DNA from: Flavobacterium sp. LC2016-01
Lineage (GTDB): Bacteria; Bacteroidota; Bacteroidia; Flavobacteriales; Flavobacteriaceae
Direction of reading: 5' to 3'
NCBI RefSeq assembly: GCF_009711135.1
Contig: NZ_WMIC01000013.1
Coordinates: forward strand, 62,001-126,000
DNA: 64,000 bases
This document shows positions 25,549 through 33,399 of this stretch, one piece after another. Position numbers and translations under genes: made by a program. The number at the start of each line of letters is the position of its first letter. The first letter of the stretch is position 1. Under the pieces are notes generated by a model that was not told the origin of the DNA, did not search any database, and saw only the letters and a list, made by a program, of their open reading frames with translations.

Positions 25549-26136
25549 ATGAACCCAATTTTAAGCCAAAATCTATTTTTAGTAAAAGAACATGTCGGAA
25601 TGTTTAAAGCCTCAAACAATTACGATATTTATAATCCAGAAAACAATCAGATCATTATGAACTGTCGTGAAAATAACTTGGGATTTTTTACCAAAGTTTT
25701 ACGTTTTACCGATTATAAAAGAGCAACTCCTTTTAATGTTGAAATCACAACTGCTGCAGGCGAAAAACTAATTACAGTAAAAAGAGGAGTTGCCATATTC
25801 AGATCCACTGTTGAAGTTCTGGACGAAAAAGACAGACTAATTGGAACTTTCAAACAAAAGATTTTCTCCATTGGTGGCCGATTTGAAATTTTGGATAAAA
25901 ACGAAAAACCTGTTGCAACACTTCAGGGAAAATGGACGGGCTGGAATTTTAAATTCACACATGAAGATAAGCAATTAGCACAGGTAAGTAAAAAATGGGC
26001 CGGCTTAGGAAAAGAGTTTTTTACAAGTGCTGATAATTATGTACTTCAAATTGAAGATACCATCGCTGCTGATAGTCCGCTGAGACAATTAATCTTAGGA
26101 GCTGTAATGTGCATTGATATGGTTCTGAAGGAATAA
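25549..26136 (+). CDS. LURP-one/scramblase-related protein
   Basis: A 195-residue soluble protein. Successive beta-strand repeats (LFLVKEHVGMFKASNNYDIY, LITVKRGVAIFRSTVEVLDEKDRLIGTFKQK, GRFEILDKNEKPVATLQGKW, FTHEDKQLAQVSKKWAGLGKEFFTSADNYVLQI) match the tubby-like fold of LURP-one and phospholipid scramblase-related proteins. Bacterial members have no settled function; membrane or lipid association is a guess. Own promoter, monocistronic. Confidence 0.78.
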   Translation: MNPILSQNLFLVKEHVGMFKASNNYDIYNPENNQIIMNCRENNLGFFTKVLRFTDYKRATPFNVEITTAAGEKLITVKRGVAIFRSTVEVLDEKDRLIGTFKQKIFSIGGRFEILDKNEKPVATLQGKWTGWNFKFTHEDKQLAQVSKKWAGLGKEFFTSADNYVLQIEDTIAADSPLRQLILGAVMCIDMVLKE

Positions 26137-26197
26137 AAAAGGTGTTAAACTTAGATTAAGAAAGCATTTAAAGCATCATTTTAGGAAGCAAAAACTG

Positions 26198-26205
26198 TAT
26201 TTTTG
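26198..26205 (+). promoter_or_regulatory. Promoter -7 element of the SDR gene
   Basis: TATTTTTG fits TAnnTTTG, 42 bp before the ATG at 26248. It overlaps an in-frame upstream TTG at 26203, which is therefore not the start. Confidence 0.55.
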
Positions 26206-26247
26206 TGTAACTCAAATGATGCTTTCTGCATTTCAAAAAATACGACC

Positions 26248-26964
26248 ATGACAGACTTAAAAAATAAAACCGCTCTAATTACCGGAGCAGGAAAAGGAAT
26301 TGGAAAAGCAATTGCACTGGCACTGGCCAAAGAAGGTGTAAATGTAATTTTAGTTGCAAGAACTCAGGCGGATGTTGACCAGCTTGCCGATCAAACTAAT
26401 AATTTAGGCGTAAAATCGTTGGCTTTAGCAGCTGATGTTTCAGATATGAATTCGATAAACGCAGCTGTTGAAAAAGCTTTCGCCGAATTTAAAAATATTG
26501 ACATTTTAATTAATAATGCCGGAATAGCTTCTTTTGGAAAATTCTTAGAATTAGAGCCAAGCAATTGGGAAAAAATCATTCAGGTAAATTTAATGGGAAC
26601 GTATTACACGACACGCGCCGTTATTCCAAACATGATTGAAAGACAAACAGGCGACATCATTAATATTTCATCGACTGCAGGTTTAAACGGAAATCCTTTG
26701 ACAAGTGCATACAGCGCCTCAAAATTTGCCGTTTTAGGGTTAACCGATTCTTTGATGCAGGAAATGAGAAAACACAACATTCGTGTTACTGCTTTAACGC
26801 CAAGTACTGTAGCAACAGATTTAGCCATTGATTTAAAATTAACCGATGGAAATCCTGAAAAAGTAATGCAGTCTGAAGATATGGCAGATTTAATTATTGC
26901 ACAACTGAAATTGAACCGAAGAGTATTTATTAAAAACAGCAGTATCTGGTCTACTAATCCTTAA
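26248..26964 (+). CDS. Short-chain dehydrogenase/reductase, 3-ketoacyl-ACP reductase-like
   Basis: A 238-residue classical SDR. TGAGKGIGKAIALALA is the cofactor loop, ARTQAD after beta-2 indicates NADP(H), NNAGIASFG is the structural motif, and catalytic Ser (ISSTAG) with YSASK complete the site. Resembles FabG-type 3-oxoacyl reductases but stands alone, so the substrate is uncertain. I chose ATG 26248 from the promoter position and the standard N-terminus MTDLKNKTALITGAGKG. Confidence 0.9.
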   Translation: MTDLKNKTALITGAGKGIGKAIALALAKEGVNVILVARTQADVDQLADQTNNLGVKSLALAADVSDMNSINAAVEKAFAEFKNIDILINNAGIASFGKFLELEPSNWEKIIQVNLMGTYYTTRAVIPNMIERQTGDIINISSTAGLNGNPLTSAYSASKFAVLGLTDSLMQEMRKHNIRVTALTPSTVATDLAIDLKLTDGNPEKVMQSEDMADLIIAQLKLNRRVFIKNSSIWSTNP

Positions 26965-27036
26965 AAATTCCAATTTTGAAATTCCAAATTCCAATTTACA
27001 CAGCCATTGGAATTTGGAATTTAATTTTTGGAATTT
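26965..27036. repeat. AATTCCAAATTCCAA-type short-repeat palindrome
   Basis: Left half AAAAATTCCAATTTTGAAAT, then TCCAAATTCCAATTT; right half TTGGAATTTGGAATTTAATT, then TTTGGAATTT. The halves are near reverse complements. Relatives lie at 35993-36064 and 38273-38335. Confidence 0.6.
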
Positions 27037-27051
27037 AAAAAACTTTATACG

Positions 27052-27558
27052 ATGGAACAATATTTAAGACAATTAGTCGAAATAGAATTTGAGGATAAAA
27101 AACAGGTTTTTACCGGATTTCTTATTGACTATTCTGATGACTGGATTTTACTGCGAAATAATCCGGTTGATTTTATTTTGGATGGTTTTGTGATTTTGAA
27201 AAACAAAAACATTCTAGCGGTTAATCGCGATCATGATTTGGCTTTTACCGAAAAAGTAATTCGGTTAAAAGGCTTAAAAATCAATTCTGAAGATATTATC
27301 CCGATTAAAGATTTGGAATCGATTTTAAACTATATCAGTAACAAAAACGGTATTTTTCAAATTGCTAAAAAGTCAGCTAAATCGGCTTATTTAGGTAAAT
27401 TGATTTCTTTGACAGAAGAAGAACTTTTGATTGACTTTCTAGATATTAGAGGTCAGTTTGGCGGAGAATTAAGTTTCAATCCAGAAAAAATCAGAGTTAT
27501 AGAATTTGATACTGATTATATTAATTCTTTGAAATTAGTGGTTCAGGATAATGAATAA
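27052..27558 (+). CDS. Conserved hypothetical protein
   Basis: A 168-residue soluble protein starting MEQYLRQLVEIEFEDKKQVFTGFLIDYSDDWILLRNN. Two similar halves are visible: VFTGFLIDYSDDWILLRNNPVDF and AYLGKLISLTEEELLIDFLDIRG both look like small Sm-like or SH3-like strands ending in a regulatory acidic turn. No named domain recognised. ATG 27052 is preferred over an upstream TTG at 27028, which lies in the repeat. Followed by a strong terminator. Confidence 0.7.
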   Translation: MEQYLRQLVEIEFEDKKQVFTGFLIDYSDDWILLRNNPVDFILDGFVILKNKNILAVNRDHDLAFTEKVIRLKGLKINSEDIIPIKDLESILNYISNKNGIFQIAKKSAKSAYLGKLISLTEEELLIDFLDIRGQFGGELSFNPEKIRVIEFDTDYINSLKLVVQDNE

Positions 27559-27570
27559 TTATTAAAAGCA

Positions 27571-27608
27571 AAAAAGCCCTTTTTAAATTAAAAAGGGCTT
27601 TTTTTTAT
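27571..27608 (+). terminator. Terminator
   Basis: AAAAAGCCCTTTTTAA pairs with TTAAAAAGGGCTTTTT, followed by further T. Ends the hypothetical gene at 27558. Confidence 0.85.
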
Positions 27609-27711
27609 TTGTCATTCTGAGGAACGAAGAATCACATCAGTAATTCCGCCTGCTTAATCGCCAATCTTTGTAGCGTTTCTTGTGTGATTCTTCGTTCCTC
27701 AGAATGACAAA
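27608..27711. repeat. Long inverted repeat (GTCATTCTGAGGAACGAAGA type)
   Basis: The left arm TTTGTCATTCTGAGGAACGA continues AGAATCACA; the right arm (27682-27711) is its exact reverse complement over about 29 bases. The loop is ~45 bp. This arm sequence recurs widely in bacterial intergenic DNA. It lies directly after the terminator, between convergent genes. Confidence 0.75.
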
Positions 27712-27727
27712 ATACTTCAAATATATT

Positions 27728-29062
27728 TTAAGCTTCCGCCAATTTATTTACAAACTCCATACGAACACTTCCGTCGTCGTCAATTTTAGTTAAATTGATT
27801 TCTTGTAAAGTATTTACTAATTCCGGATTCCAAGGTGTTTTTACTTTTACGTAATTCTCGGTAAAACCGTGAATGTATCCTTCTTTATTTTCACTTTCAA
27901 AAAGAACAGTTCTTTTAGTTCCTAATTGGCTTTCGTAAAAAGCACGGCGCTTTTTAACTGATAATCCGCGAAGCATTTTACTTCTTTTTGCACGAACATT
28001 TGCCGGAACAACTCCGTCCATAGCAACTGCTTCTGTATTATCTCTCTCTGAATAGGTAAAAACATGCAGATAAGAAATATCCAAATCATTTAAAAAATGA
28101 TACGTTTCTAAAAAATGTTCATCCGTTTCACCTGGAAAACCTACAATAACATCGACACCAATACACGCATGCGGCATTACTTCACGAATTTTACTTACTC
28201 GTTCAGTATAAACTTCACGCAGATAACGGCGTTTCATTAATTTTAAAATATCATTGCTTCCTGATTGCAGCGGAATATGAAAATGAGGTACAAAAGTGCG
28301 GCTTTTAGAAACGAATTCGATAGTTTCATTTTTCAATAAATTCGGCTCAATTGACGAAATTCTTAAACGTTCGATTCCTTCGACTTTATCTAAAGCCTGA
28401 ACTAAATCTAAAAAAGTATGCTCGTGTTTTTTATTCCCGAATTCTCCTTTTCCGTAATCACCAATATTTACACCGGTTAAAACAATTTCACGAATATTTT
28501 GAGCAGAGATTTCTTTGGCATTTTTAAGAACATTTTCTAAAGCATCACTTCTAGAAATTCCTCTTGCCAGCGGAATCGTGCAATACGTACATTTATAATC
28601 GCATCCATCCTGAACTTTTAAGAAAGCACGTGTTCTGTCACCAATTGAGTAACTTCCAACGTAAAAATCGGCTTCAGCAATTTCGCATGAGTGAACTTCA
28701 CCCATATCGTTTTTGCTTAAATCATGAATATAATCGGTGATTTTAAATTTTTCCGTAGCTCCTAAAACCAAATCGACACCATCAACAGCGGCTAATTCTT
28801 CTGGTTTTAACTGCGCGTAACAGCCAACTGCTGCGACAAAAGCTTTGTCATTAAGCTTCATGGCTTTTTTAACAACTTGCTTGAACTGTTTATCTGCATT
28901 ATCTGTAACAGAACAAGTATTGATTACGTAAATATCGGCAACTTCTTCGAAATCGACGCGGTCAAAACCTTCGTCATTGAAATTTCTGGCGATTGTAGAA
29001 GTCTCTGAAAAATTCAGTTTACAACCCAGCGTATAAAAGGCAACTTTCTTTCTATTTTCCAT
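27728..29062 (-). CDS. mtaB: tRNA t6A37 methylthiotransferase MtaB
   Basis: Radical-SAM enzyme that converts t6A to ms2t6A at position 37 of ANN-decoding tRNAs. The N-terminal MTTase domain has cluster cysteines C14 (TLGCKLNFSE), C50 (NTCSVT) and C81 (VGCYAQ); the radical-SAM triad is CDYKCTYC (C154, C158, C161). A TRAM-type domain ends the 444-residue protein. The LGCKLN sequence separates it from MiaB and RimO. It has its own promoter (29108-29115, minus strand). Confidence 0.94.
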   Translation of the reverse strand: MENRKKVAFYTLGCKLNFSETSTIARNFNDEGFDRVDFEEVADIYVINTCSVTDNADKQFKQVVKKAMKLNDKAFVAAVGCYAQLKPEELAAVDGVDLVLGATEKFKITDYIHDLSKNDMGEVHSCEIAEADFYVGSYSIGDRTRAFLKVQDGCDYKCTYCTIPLARGISRSDALENVLKNAKEISAQNIREIVLTGVNIGDYGKGEFGNKKHEHTFLDLVQALDKVEGIERLRISSIEPNLLKNETIEFVSKSRTFVPHFHIPLQSGSNDILKLMKRRYLREVYTERVSKIREVMPHACIGVDVIVGFPGETDEHFLETYHFLNDLDISYLHVFTYSERDNTEAVAMDGVVPANVRAKRSKMLRGLSVKKRRAFYESQLGTKRTVLFESENKEGYIHGFTENYVKVKTPWNPELVNTLQEINLTKIDDDGSVRMEFVNKLAEA

Positions 29063-29107
29063 AATTCTCTTAAATTAATGAAATCGTTGTCAAAAAATTT
29101 AAGGTTG

Positions 29108-29115
29108 CAAATTTA
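29108..29115 (-). promoter_or_regulatory. Promoter -7 element of mtaB
   Basis: On the minus strand it reads TAAATTTG, an exact TAnnTTTG match, 45 bp upstream of the ATG. Confidence 0.5.
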
Positions 29116-29535
29116 CGAACAATATTTGTAAAAGAAAATCAATAATCGACTTCGTTTCAACAAATTGTCTTTATTAAAAATAAAATACACTTAAATTCAC
29201 TAAATATTTTGATAAACAATATTTTTTTAGAACTTTACGTTATACAATTCAATAAGAATTAAATGACAAAATTATCGATTAAGTGCAAATTTCATCGATT
29301 AAATACATTTTTTTGCAATTTAAATTCAAAAAATCTTACATTTACGATAACTTGATTCTACATTAGAATTTAGGCTGATTTAGAAATCATAGAAAGTGTT
29401 GATTAATTTAATAATAAATCGGACATAACAATTTTGAAATTCAATCGTTATGTTGTTGTTTTGTGTAACAAAATGAAATGGGAAAGCCGAAAACCAAAGA
29501 GAGTAGGCAAAATCAATTACAAATACCACCACTTT
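29116..29535. other. AT-rich gene-free stretch
   Basis: About 420 bp between divergent genes. I see no conserved gene. A weak promoter-like TACATTTA is at 29337-29344 and an ACATAAC/GTTATGT hairpin at 29423-29453. An open frame starts at 29434 upstream of the secreted protein but reads KFNRYVVVLCNKMKW, without family character, so I treat it as leader. Confidence 0.4.
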
Positions 29536-30054
29536 ATGAAAGCATTTTTACCCACAATCTGCTTGATGTTCTTAGCCATTTTTAGCTCGCAAGCGCAAAC
29601 TGCTGCTCCAGCCACAAATCCATTTCCATCGATTAGTACTTTAACGACTTGGGCAAGTTTAAACTCTCAGCAACAATTTGATGTTGCCATTCGTGGTGTA
29701 GGTTTTAAATTTGAAGTTAAAGAACCAGGTGCAGAATCAACTGCTTATACTTACATTCGTAAAGTAACTGTAAATGAAGTAAATTATACGGACAGAATTG
29801 TTTACAGAATTACGAACAATAATTCAGCAAGTATTATTTCGCTAGTTACAGCTTCTACAGATTTAGTTAGTTTGTACACACCGCAATTAGCAACTTTCAA
29901 AAACAACAACTGTAAAACAGAAATGTCTAAAGACAAAAACACAACTTGCAGCTGTTACGAAAGTGCCGCTTATGCAATCGATCTTTGCGACGAGCGTGTA
30001 AAATTAACAATGGGTGACGGAAATAAATATTTTGTTTCTGTAGCTAAAAAATAA
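29536..30054 (+). CDS. Secreted hypothetical protein with cysteine cluster
   Basis: A 172-residue exported protein. The start MKAFLPTICLMFLAIFSSQAQ is a signal peptide; upstream in-frame ATGs (29473, and 29434 as TTG) would hide it. The mature part has an Ala/Pro-rich start, beta-type repeats (FDVAIRGVGFKFEVKEPG, YIRKVTVNEVNYTDRIVYRI) and four cysteines near the C-terminus (NNNCKTEM, TTCSCYESA, DLCDER), probably disulfide-linked. No known domain recognised. Confidence 0.72.
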   Translation: MKAFLPTICLMFLAIFSSQAQTAAPATNPFPSISTLTTWASLNSQQQFDVAIRGVGFKFEVKEPGAESTAYTYIRKVTVNEVNYTDRIVYRITNNNSASIISLVTASTDLVSLYTPQLATFKNNNCKTEMSKDKNTTCSCYESAAYAIDLCDERVKLTMGDGNKYFVSVAKK

Positions 30055-30071
30055 TAAAAAGAAACTACGTT

Positions 30072-30116
30072 TTCCAAATCTTTGCAACCTTTTCTAAAGT
30101 TTACAAAGATTTGGAA
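30072..30116. terminator. Bidirectional terminator-like hairpin
   Basis: TTCCAAATCTTTG and CAAAGATTTGGAA are perfect 13 bp arms; the 19-base loop (CAACCTTTTCTAAAGTTTA) has its own short pairing. It lies between convergent genes. Confidence 0.55.
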
Positions 30117-30132
30117 CGCATTTCTTAGAAAA

Positions 30133-30660
30133 TTATAAGTTTGGATTTTTTATTTCGTACCAGACTTCAGTTTCTCCTTCATATTCAAAAGAGTTTACAA
30201 ACTGTAAACCTAGTTTTTCGAGAATTTTCCTTGAATTTTGATTGCCTTCATCTGCGTAGGCATAAACAGAATCAACTTTCATTTCGTTGAAAGCATGATC
30301 AATAAAAGCTTTTCCTGCTTCGGTTGCATAACCTTTACCCCAATGTTTTTCAATAAAACGATAACCAATCTCGTAAAAGTTTTGATGGTTATTAATCTCG
30401 TCAGTAATAAATTTTATGCCTGACCAGCCAATAAATTCATTGGTTTCTTTTAGAATAACGGCCCAGCGTCCAGTTCCAAAATCTTTGTATTGCTGATGAA
30501 GATTTTCGATGTATGCTGCACTTTGTTCAATAGTGGTAACGGGTTTGTTACCGAGAAAAATATGCACATTTGGATTAGAATCCAATTCAAACATTCCATC
30601 AACATCCGAGAGAAGTAATTCTCTTAAAAGTAAACGTTCGGTTTCGATTGGATTTTTCAT
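30133..30660 (-). CDS. GNAT N-acetyltransferase (RimJ/RimL-like)
   Basis: A 175-residue acetyl-CoA-dependent transferase. ETERLLLRELLLSDVDGMFELD at the N-terminus, IGYRFIEKHWGKGYATEAGKA (acetyl-CoA pyrophosphate loop) and NQNSRKILEKLGLQFV are typical of the acetyltransf_3 group that includes RimJ/RimL. Substrate unknown. Starts 10 bp after the HAD gene. Confidence 0.87.
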   Translation of the reverse strand: MKNPIETERLLLRELLLSDVDGMFELDSNPNVHIFLGNKPVTTIEQSAAYIENLHQQYKDFGTGRWAVILKETNEFIGWSGIKFITDEINNHQNFYEIGYRFIEKHWGKGYATEAGKAFIDHAFNEMKVDSVYAYADEGNQNSRKILEKLGLQFVNSFEYEGETEVWYEIKNPNL

Positions 30661-30670
30661 CAGAAGAAAA

Positions 30671-31474
30671 TCAATTCAAAATATATTTTTGAACAACCTC
30701 AGCAACCCCATCATCATTATTTGAGGCTACAATCAAATCTGCTCTATCGCGCAGTTCTGGCGTCACGTTATCAACCCAAACGCCAAGACCCGCATATTCG
30801 ATCATCGTCAAATCATTCCCTGCGTTACCAACAGCAATAATTTCTTCTTGAAGAATTCCTAATTTATCTGCCAGAAATTTCAAACTTGCTGCTTTATCAA
30901 TTCCTTGCTGCGCTGCTTCAAGAAAAAAAGGTTTTGACATTGAAACACTTAAATGTGGCATTTTAGCTTTCAAATCTGCTTCTAATTCCTTCAATTCAGA
31001 AGGTTCTTTTAACAGAATACATTTTACTGCTGGCCTGTCAACATAGTTCTTAAAACTAGAAACCATAAGATGAGGCATCCCAGTGATTTCTTTTTCGATT
31101 TCTATAAATTCAGAATCGGTTTCGCTGATGATTTCATCATCTAAATAGGTAATGATATGTGTATTCATTTTCACGCTGTAATCATACAATTCGTGAATTT
31201 GTTCAACAGTTAATTTCTGTTCAAATAAAACAAGATCATCTTTTACACGGCTGATTATTGCTCCGTTAAACGAAATCATATAAGAATCGTTTATGTCTAA
31301 CTCAAGCTCTTTTGCGTAAGCTGTCATTGCCGAAGTTGGCCTTCCTGAAGCCAAAACCACATAAACTCCTTTCGCCTGAGCTTCTAATAATACTTTTTTG
31401 TTTAAATCTGAAATTCTATGATCGTCTGTCAACAAGGTGTCATCCATGTCGAGCACTAACATTTTATATTGCAT
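30671..31474 (-). CDS. Cof-type HAD-IIB family phosphatase
   Basis: A 267-residue hydrolase. Motif I DMDDTLLTDD, motif II SGRP (VVLASGRPTSAM), the IIB cap, and motif III/IV at AVGNAGNDLTMIEYAGLG are present. Cof/YidA-like enzymes dephosphorylate sugar phosphates or cofactor precursors. Followed closely by a GNAT gene; the shared transcript is likely. Confidence 0.9.
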   Translation of the reverse strand: MQYKMLVLDMDDTLLTDDHRISDLNKKVLLEAQAKGVYVVLASGRPTSAMTAYAKELELDINDSYMISFNGAIISRVKDDLVLFEQKLTVEQIHELYDYSVKMNTHIITYLDDEIISETDSEFIEIEKEITGMPHLMVSSFKNYVDRPAVKCILLKEPSELKELEADLKAKMPHLSVSMSKPFFLEAAQQGIDKAASLKFLADKLGILQEEIIAVGNAGNDLTMIEYAGLGVWVDNVTPELRDRADLIVASNNDDGVAEVVQKYILN

Positions 31475-31480
31475 TTTTTT

Positions 31481-31567
31481 TAGTTTGCAGTATTCAGTAT
31501 TTAGTATTCAGTCGCAGTTTGCAATTACAGCATGAAACTGTGACTAAATGCTGAACACTGAATACTA
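31481..31567. repeat. CAGTATTCAGTATTTAG-type short-repeat palindrome
   Basis: Left half GCAGTATTCAGTATTTAGTA, then TTCAGTCGCAGTTTG; right half GACTAAATGCTGAACACTGA, then ATACT, its approximate reverse complement. Relatives at 42390-42484 and 63013-63062. Lies between two minus-strand genes. Confidence 0.6.
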
Positions 31568-31568
31568 T

Positions 31569-31787
31569 TTAAATACTCATTCTGAAATCTTCAATAACAG
31601 GATTTGCTTTTGCAAAATCGGTTTCTTGAATAAAAACCTCAACTGCCAAATCTGTTCCTCCAAAACCTCCCAAACGAGCTGATTGAATATTATCTTTTTT
31701 TACTGTTTCTACTCCAGCTTCTTCTAATCTTTCCTGTAAAGCAATTGCTAAAACTTCACTTCCCGAAAACACCTTCATTAATCCCAT
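31569..31787 (-). CDS. DUF2007-type small protein
   Basis: A 72-residue protein, MGLMKVFSGSEVLAIALQERLEEAGVETVKKDN...GGTDLAVEVFIQETDFAKANPVIEDF. The beta-alpha-beta layout and ending match the putative signal-transducing DUF2007 family, which is similar to PII-like folds. The start may be Met4. It follows the hydrolase gene by 20 bp. Biochemical role unknown. Confidence 0.8.
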   Translation of the reverse strand: MGLMKVFSGSEVLAIALQERLEEAGVETVKKDNIQSARLGGFGGTDLAVEVFIQETDFAKANPVIEDFRMSI

Positions 31788-31807
31788 GACATTATATTTT
31801 TTATTAT

Positions 31808-32623
31808 TTATTGTAATATTACTTTTAATTGTTCTTGAAAACTTTCATTTTCATTCATTTCAAGATGCCCTTGCCCTTTTAAAAGATACAAATGACCTTT
31901 AGAATCTAAAATTTTATTTAATCTGACTGAATTTTCAACTGGAATCAATTGATCATCTAATCCATGAAAAATATAAATTGGAGCTTTAACTTTTGGAAGA
32001 TATTGATACGTTTCTAAATGAAACTTTTTCATAAAATCAGGAAAAAATCGGACTTTAGTTCCAGATAATTCTGTGAAACTAAAATAAGGAGACTGAAGAA
32101 TTAGTGCTTTCGGTTTATTTTCTGAAGCTAAAATCGCAGCCAATCCTGAACCAATAGAATAACCGGCAATAATAATTTTATTTTCGGGATATCTTTCGGT
32201 CAAGCTTTTATATACCGCTGCAACATCTTTATTTAACTGTTCTTCGTTTTCAATTTCTCCTTCACTTTTTCCAAAACTGCGATAATCTAAAATAAAAATA
32301 TCATAACCTAAATTGGTATAGCTTTTCGCAATTTTACCCCAAGTTTCAAGAGTTCCAGCATTTCCATGAAGATAGAACACAAGACCTTTCGAATTTTCAG
32401 CCTTAAATAATAAGCCGTTTAAATTTACACCATCAAAAGATTTGATATTCAGTTCTTCAAATGGACTTTCATATTCAAATTTATATTCTTTTGGAAGCGT
32501 TGCGCTTTGAAAAACCATTCCAACCTGATTAAAATATACATAAGAAACAATAATTACATAAATAATTGCGAAAAAAGCCAGAAGCGCAATCGTTAAAAAT
32601 TTAAGCGTTTTTATCATTTCCAT
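31808..32623 (-). CDS. Membrane-anchored alpha/beta hydrolase
   Basis: A 271-residue protein with an N-terminal membrane helix (LTIALLAFFAIIYVIIVSYVYF). The hydrolase domain shows the oxyanion region LVFYLHGNAGT, the nucleophile elbow IAGYSIGSG, and late Asp and His in FHGLDDQLIPVENS and LKGQGHLEM. Resembles BEM46/YqkD-like serine hydrolases of unknown substrate. Lies 15 bp after the DEAD-box gene. Confidence 0.88.
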   Translation of the reverse strand: MEMIKTLKFLTIALLAFFAIIYVIIVSYVYFNQVGMVFQSATLPKEYKFEYESPFEELNIKSFDGVNLNGLLFKAENSKGLVFYLHGNAGTLETWGKIAKSYTNLGYDIFILDYRSFGKSEGEIENEEQLNKDVAAVYKSLTERYPENKIIIAGYSIGSGLAAILASENKPKALILQSPYFSFTELSGTKVRFFPDFMKKFHLETYQYLPKVKAPIYIFHGLDDQLIPVENSVRLNKILDSKGHLYLLKGQGHLEMNENESFQEQLKVILQ

Positions 32624-32638
32624 ATTATATCGAAAAGT

Positions 32639-33301
32639 CTATTCTTCTTCTACGTCGTCTTCCTCTTCATCAAGTTCTTCCTCACCTTCTTCATCCATAT
32701 CAAATAAATAAGGTTCGATCAGCATTTTATCTGCCAAAATTTCGATTCTTTCTGTTAAAGTTTCAGCAAAAATGATTCGTTGTGTTTTTGCAATACTGTT
32801 TGAAATACGCATAATTTTAGGGTCATTACGCAATTTCAAAATAGGATCAGCATCATCTAAAATAAACATTTTAAGACGATTTACATTGTAACCAGCCGTA
32901 CTGAACATATCGTTTAGTTTTGTAGGTGTTCCAATCAAAACATCGATACCTGTAGAAATGTAGTTTTTATCATAATCCATATCGCCTTTGTCGTGAACAC
33001 CATAAACTTCAAGATTGGTATATTTTCCATACTTCTCAAAAAGTTCTTCCATGGCCAGCACTTTTTCTTTGTCTTCAACAATGATTAATGCGCGTGGCGA
33101 CTCTTCGTTTTTTCCAGCCAATTGCTGAATCACATTCAATACAATCGTTGTACTTTTTCCACTTCCCGCTGGAGAAACAATTATACAGTCGGCACCGCTT
33201 TTTATTGTCGAAAAGGTTTCCATCTGCAAAACATTTGCTTCTGTTAAACCGTTTTCAATTAGCCCGTCTTGTAATTTCTCGTTTATTTTTTTTAGTTTCA
33301 T
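32639..33301 (-). CDS. Single-domain DEAD-box-like ATPase
   Basis: A 220-residue protein matching only the first RecA domain of DEAD-box RNA helicases. Q-motif-like QMETF (26-30), motif I PAGSGKST (44-51), motif Ib GTPTKL (124-129), motif II DDAD (149-152) and motif III AET (179-181) are seen. The second RecA domain with motifs IV-VI is absent, and the protein ends in an extreme acidic tail (201-220). No helicase-C frame follows. Without domain 2 it is unlikely to be a processive helicase; it may be a regulator or adaptor. Confidence 0.82.
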   Translation of the reverse strand: MKLKKINEKLQDGLIENGLTEANVLQMETFSTIKSGADCIIVSPAGSGKSTTIVLNVIQQLAGKNEESPRALIIVEDKEKVLAMEELFEKYGKYTNLEVYGVHDKGDMDYDKNYISTGIDVLIGTPTKLNDMFSTAGYNVNRLKMFILDDADPILKLRNDPKIMRISNSIAKTQRIIFAETLTERIEILADKMLIEPYLFDMDEEGEEELDEEEDDVEEE

Positions 33302-33302
33302 C

Positions 33303-33399
33303 TATTGAGATTGAAAAATTAAAAAATTGAAAAAATTGAAAAATTAAATCCGTGAACAAAATCTTTCAATTATTAAATTTTTAAATCATTAAATTAATT
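33303..33399. repeat. AATTGAAAAATT-type short repeats
   Basis: TTGAAAAATTAAAAAATTGA then AAAAATTGAAAAATTAAAT, followed by CTTTCAATTATTAAATTTTT, a partial reverse complement. Fills the gap between two minus-strand genes. Confidence 0.45.

Noticed and set aside
29434..29535. N-terminal extension of the secreted hypothetical protein
   Set aside because: It would hide a clear signal peptide starting at 29536 and has no family character.
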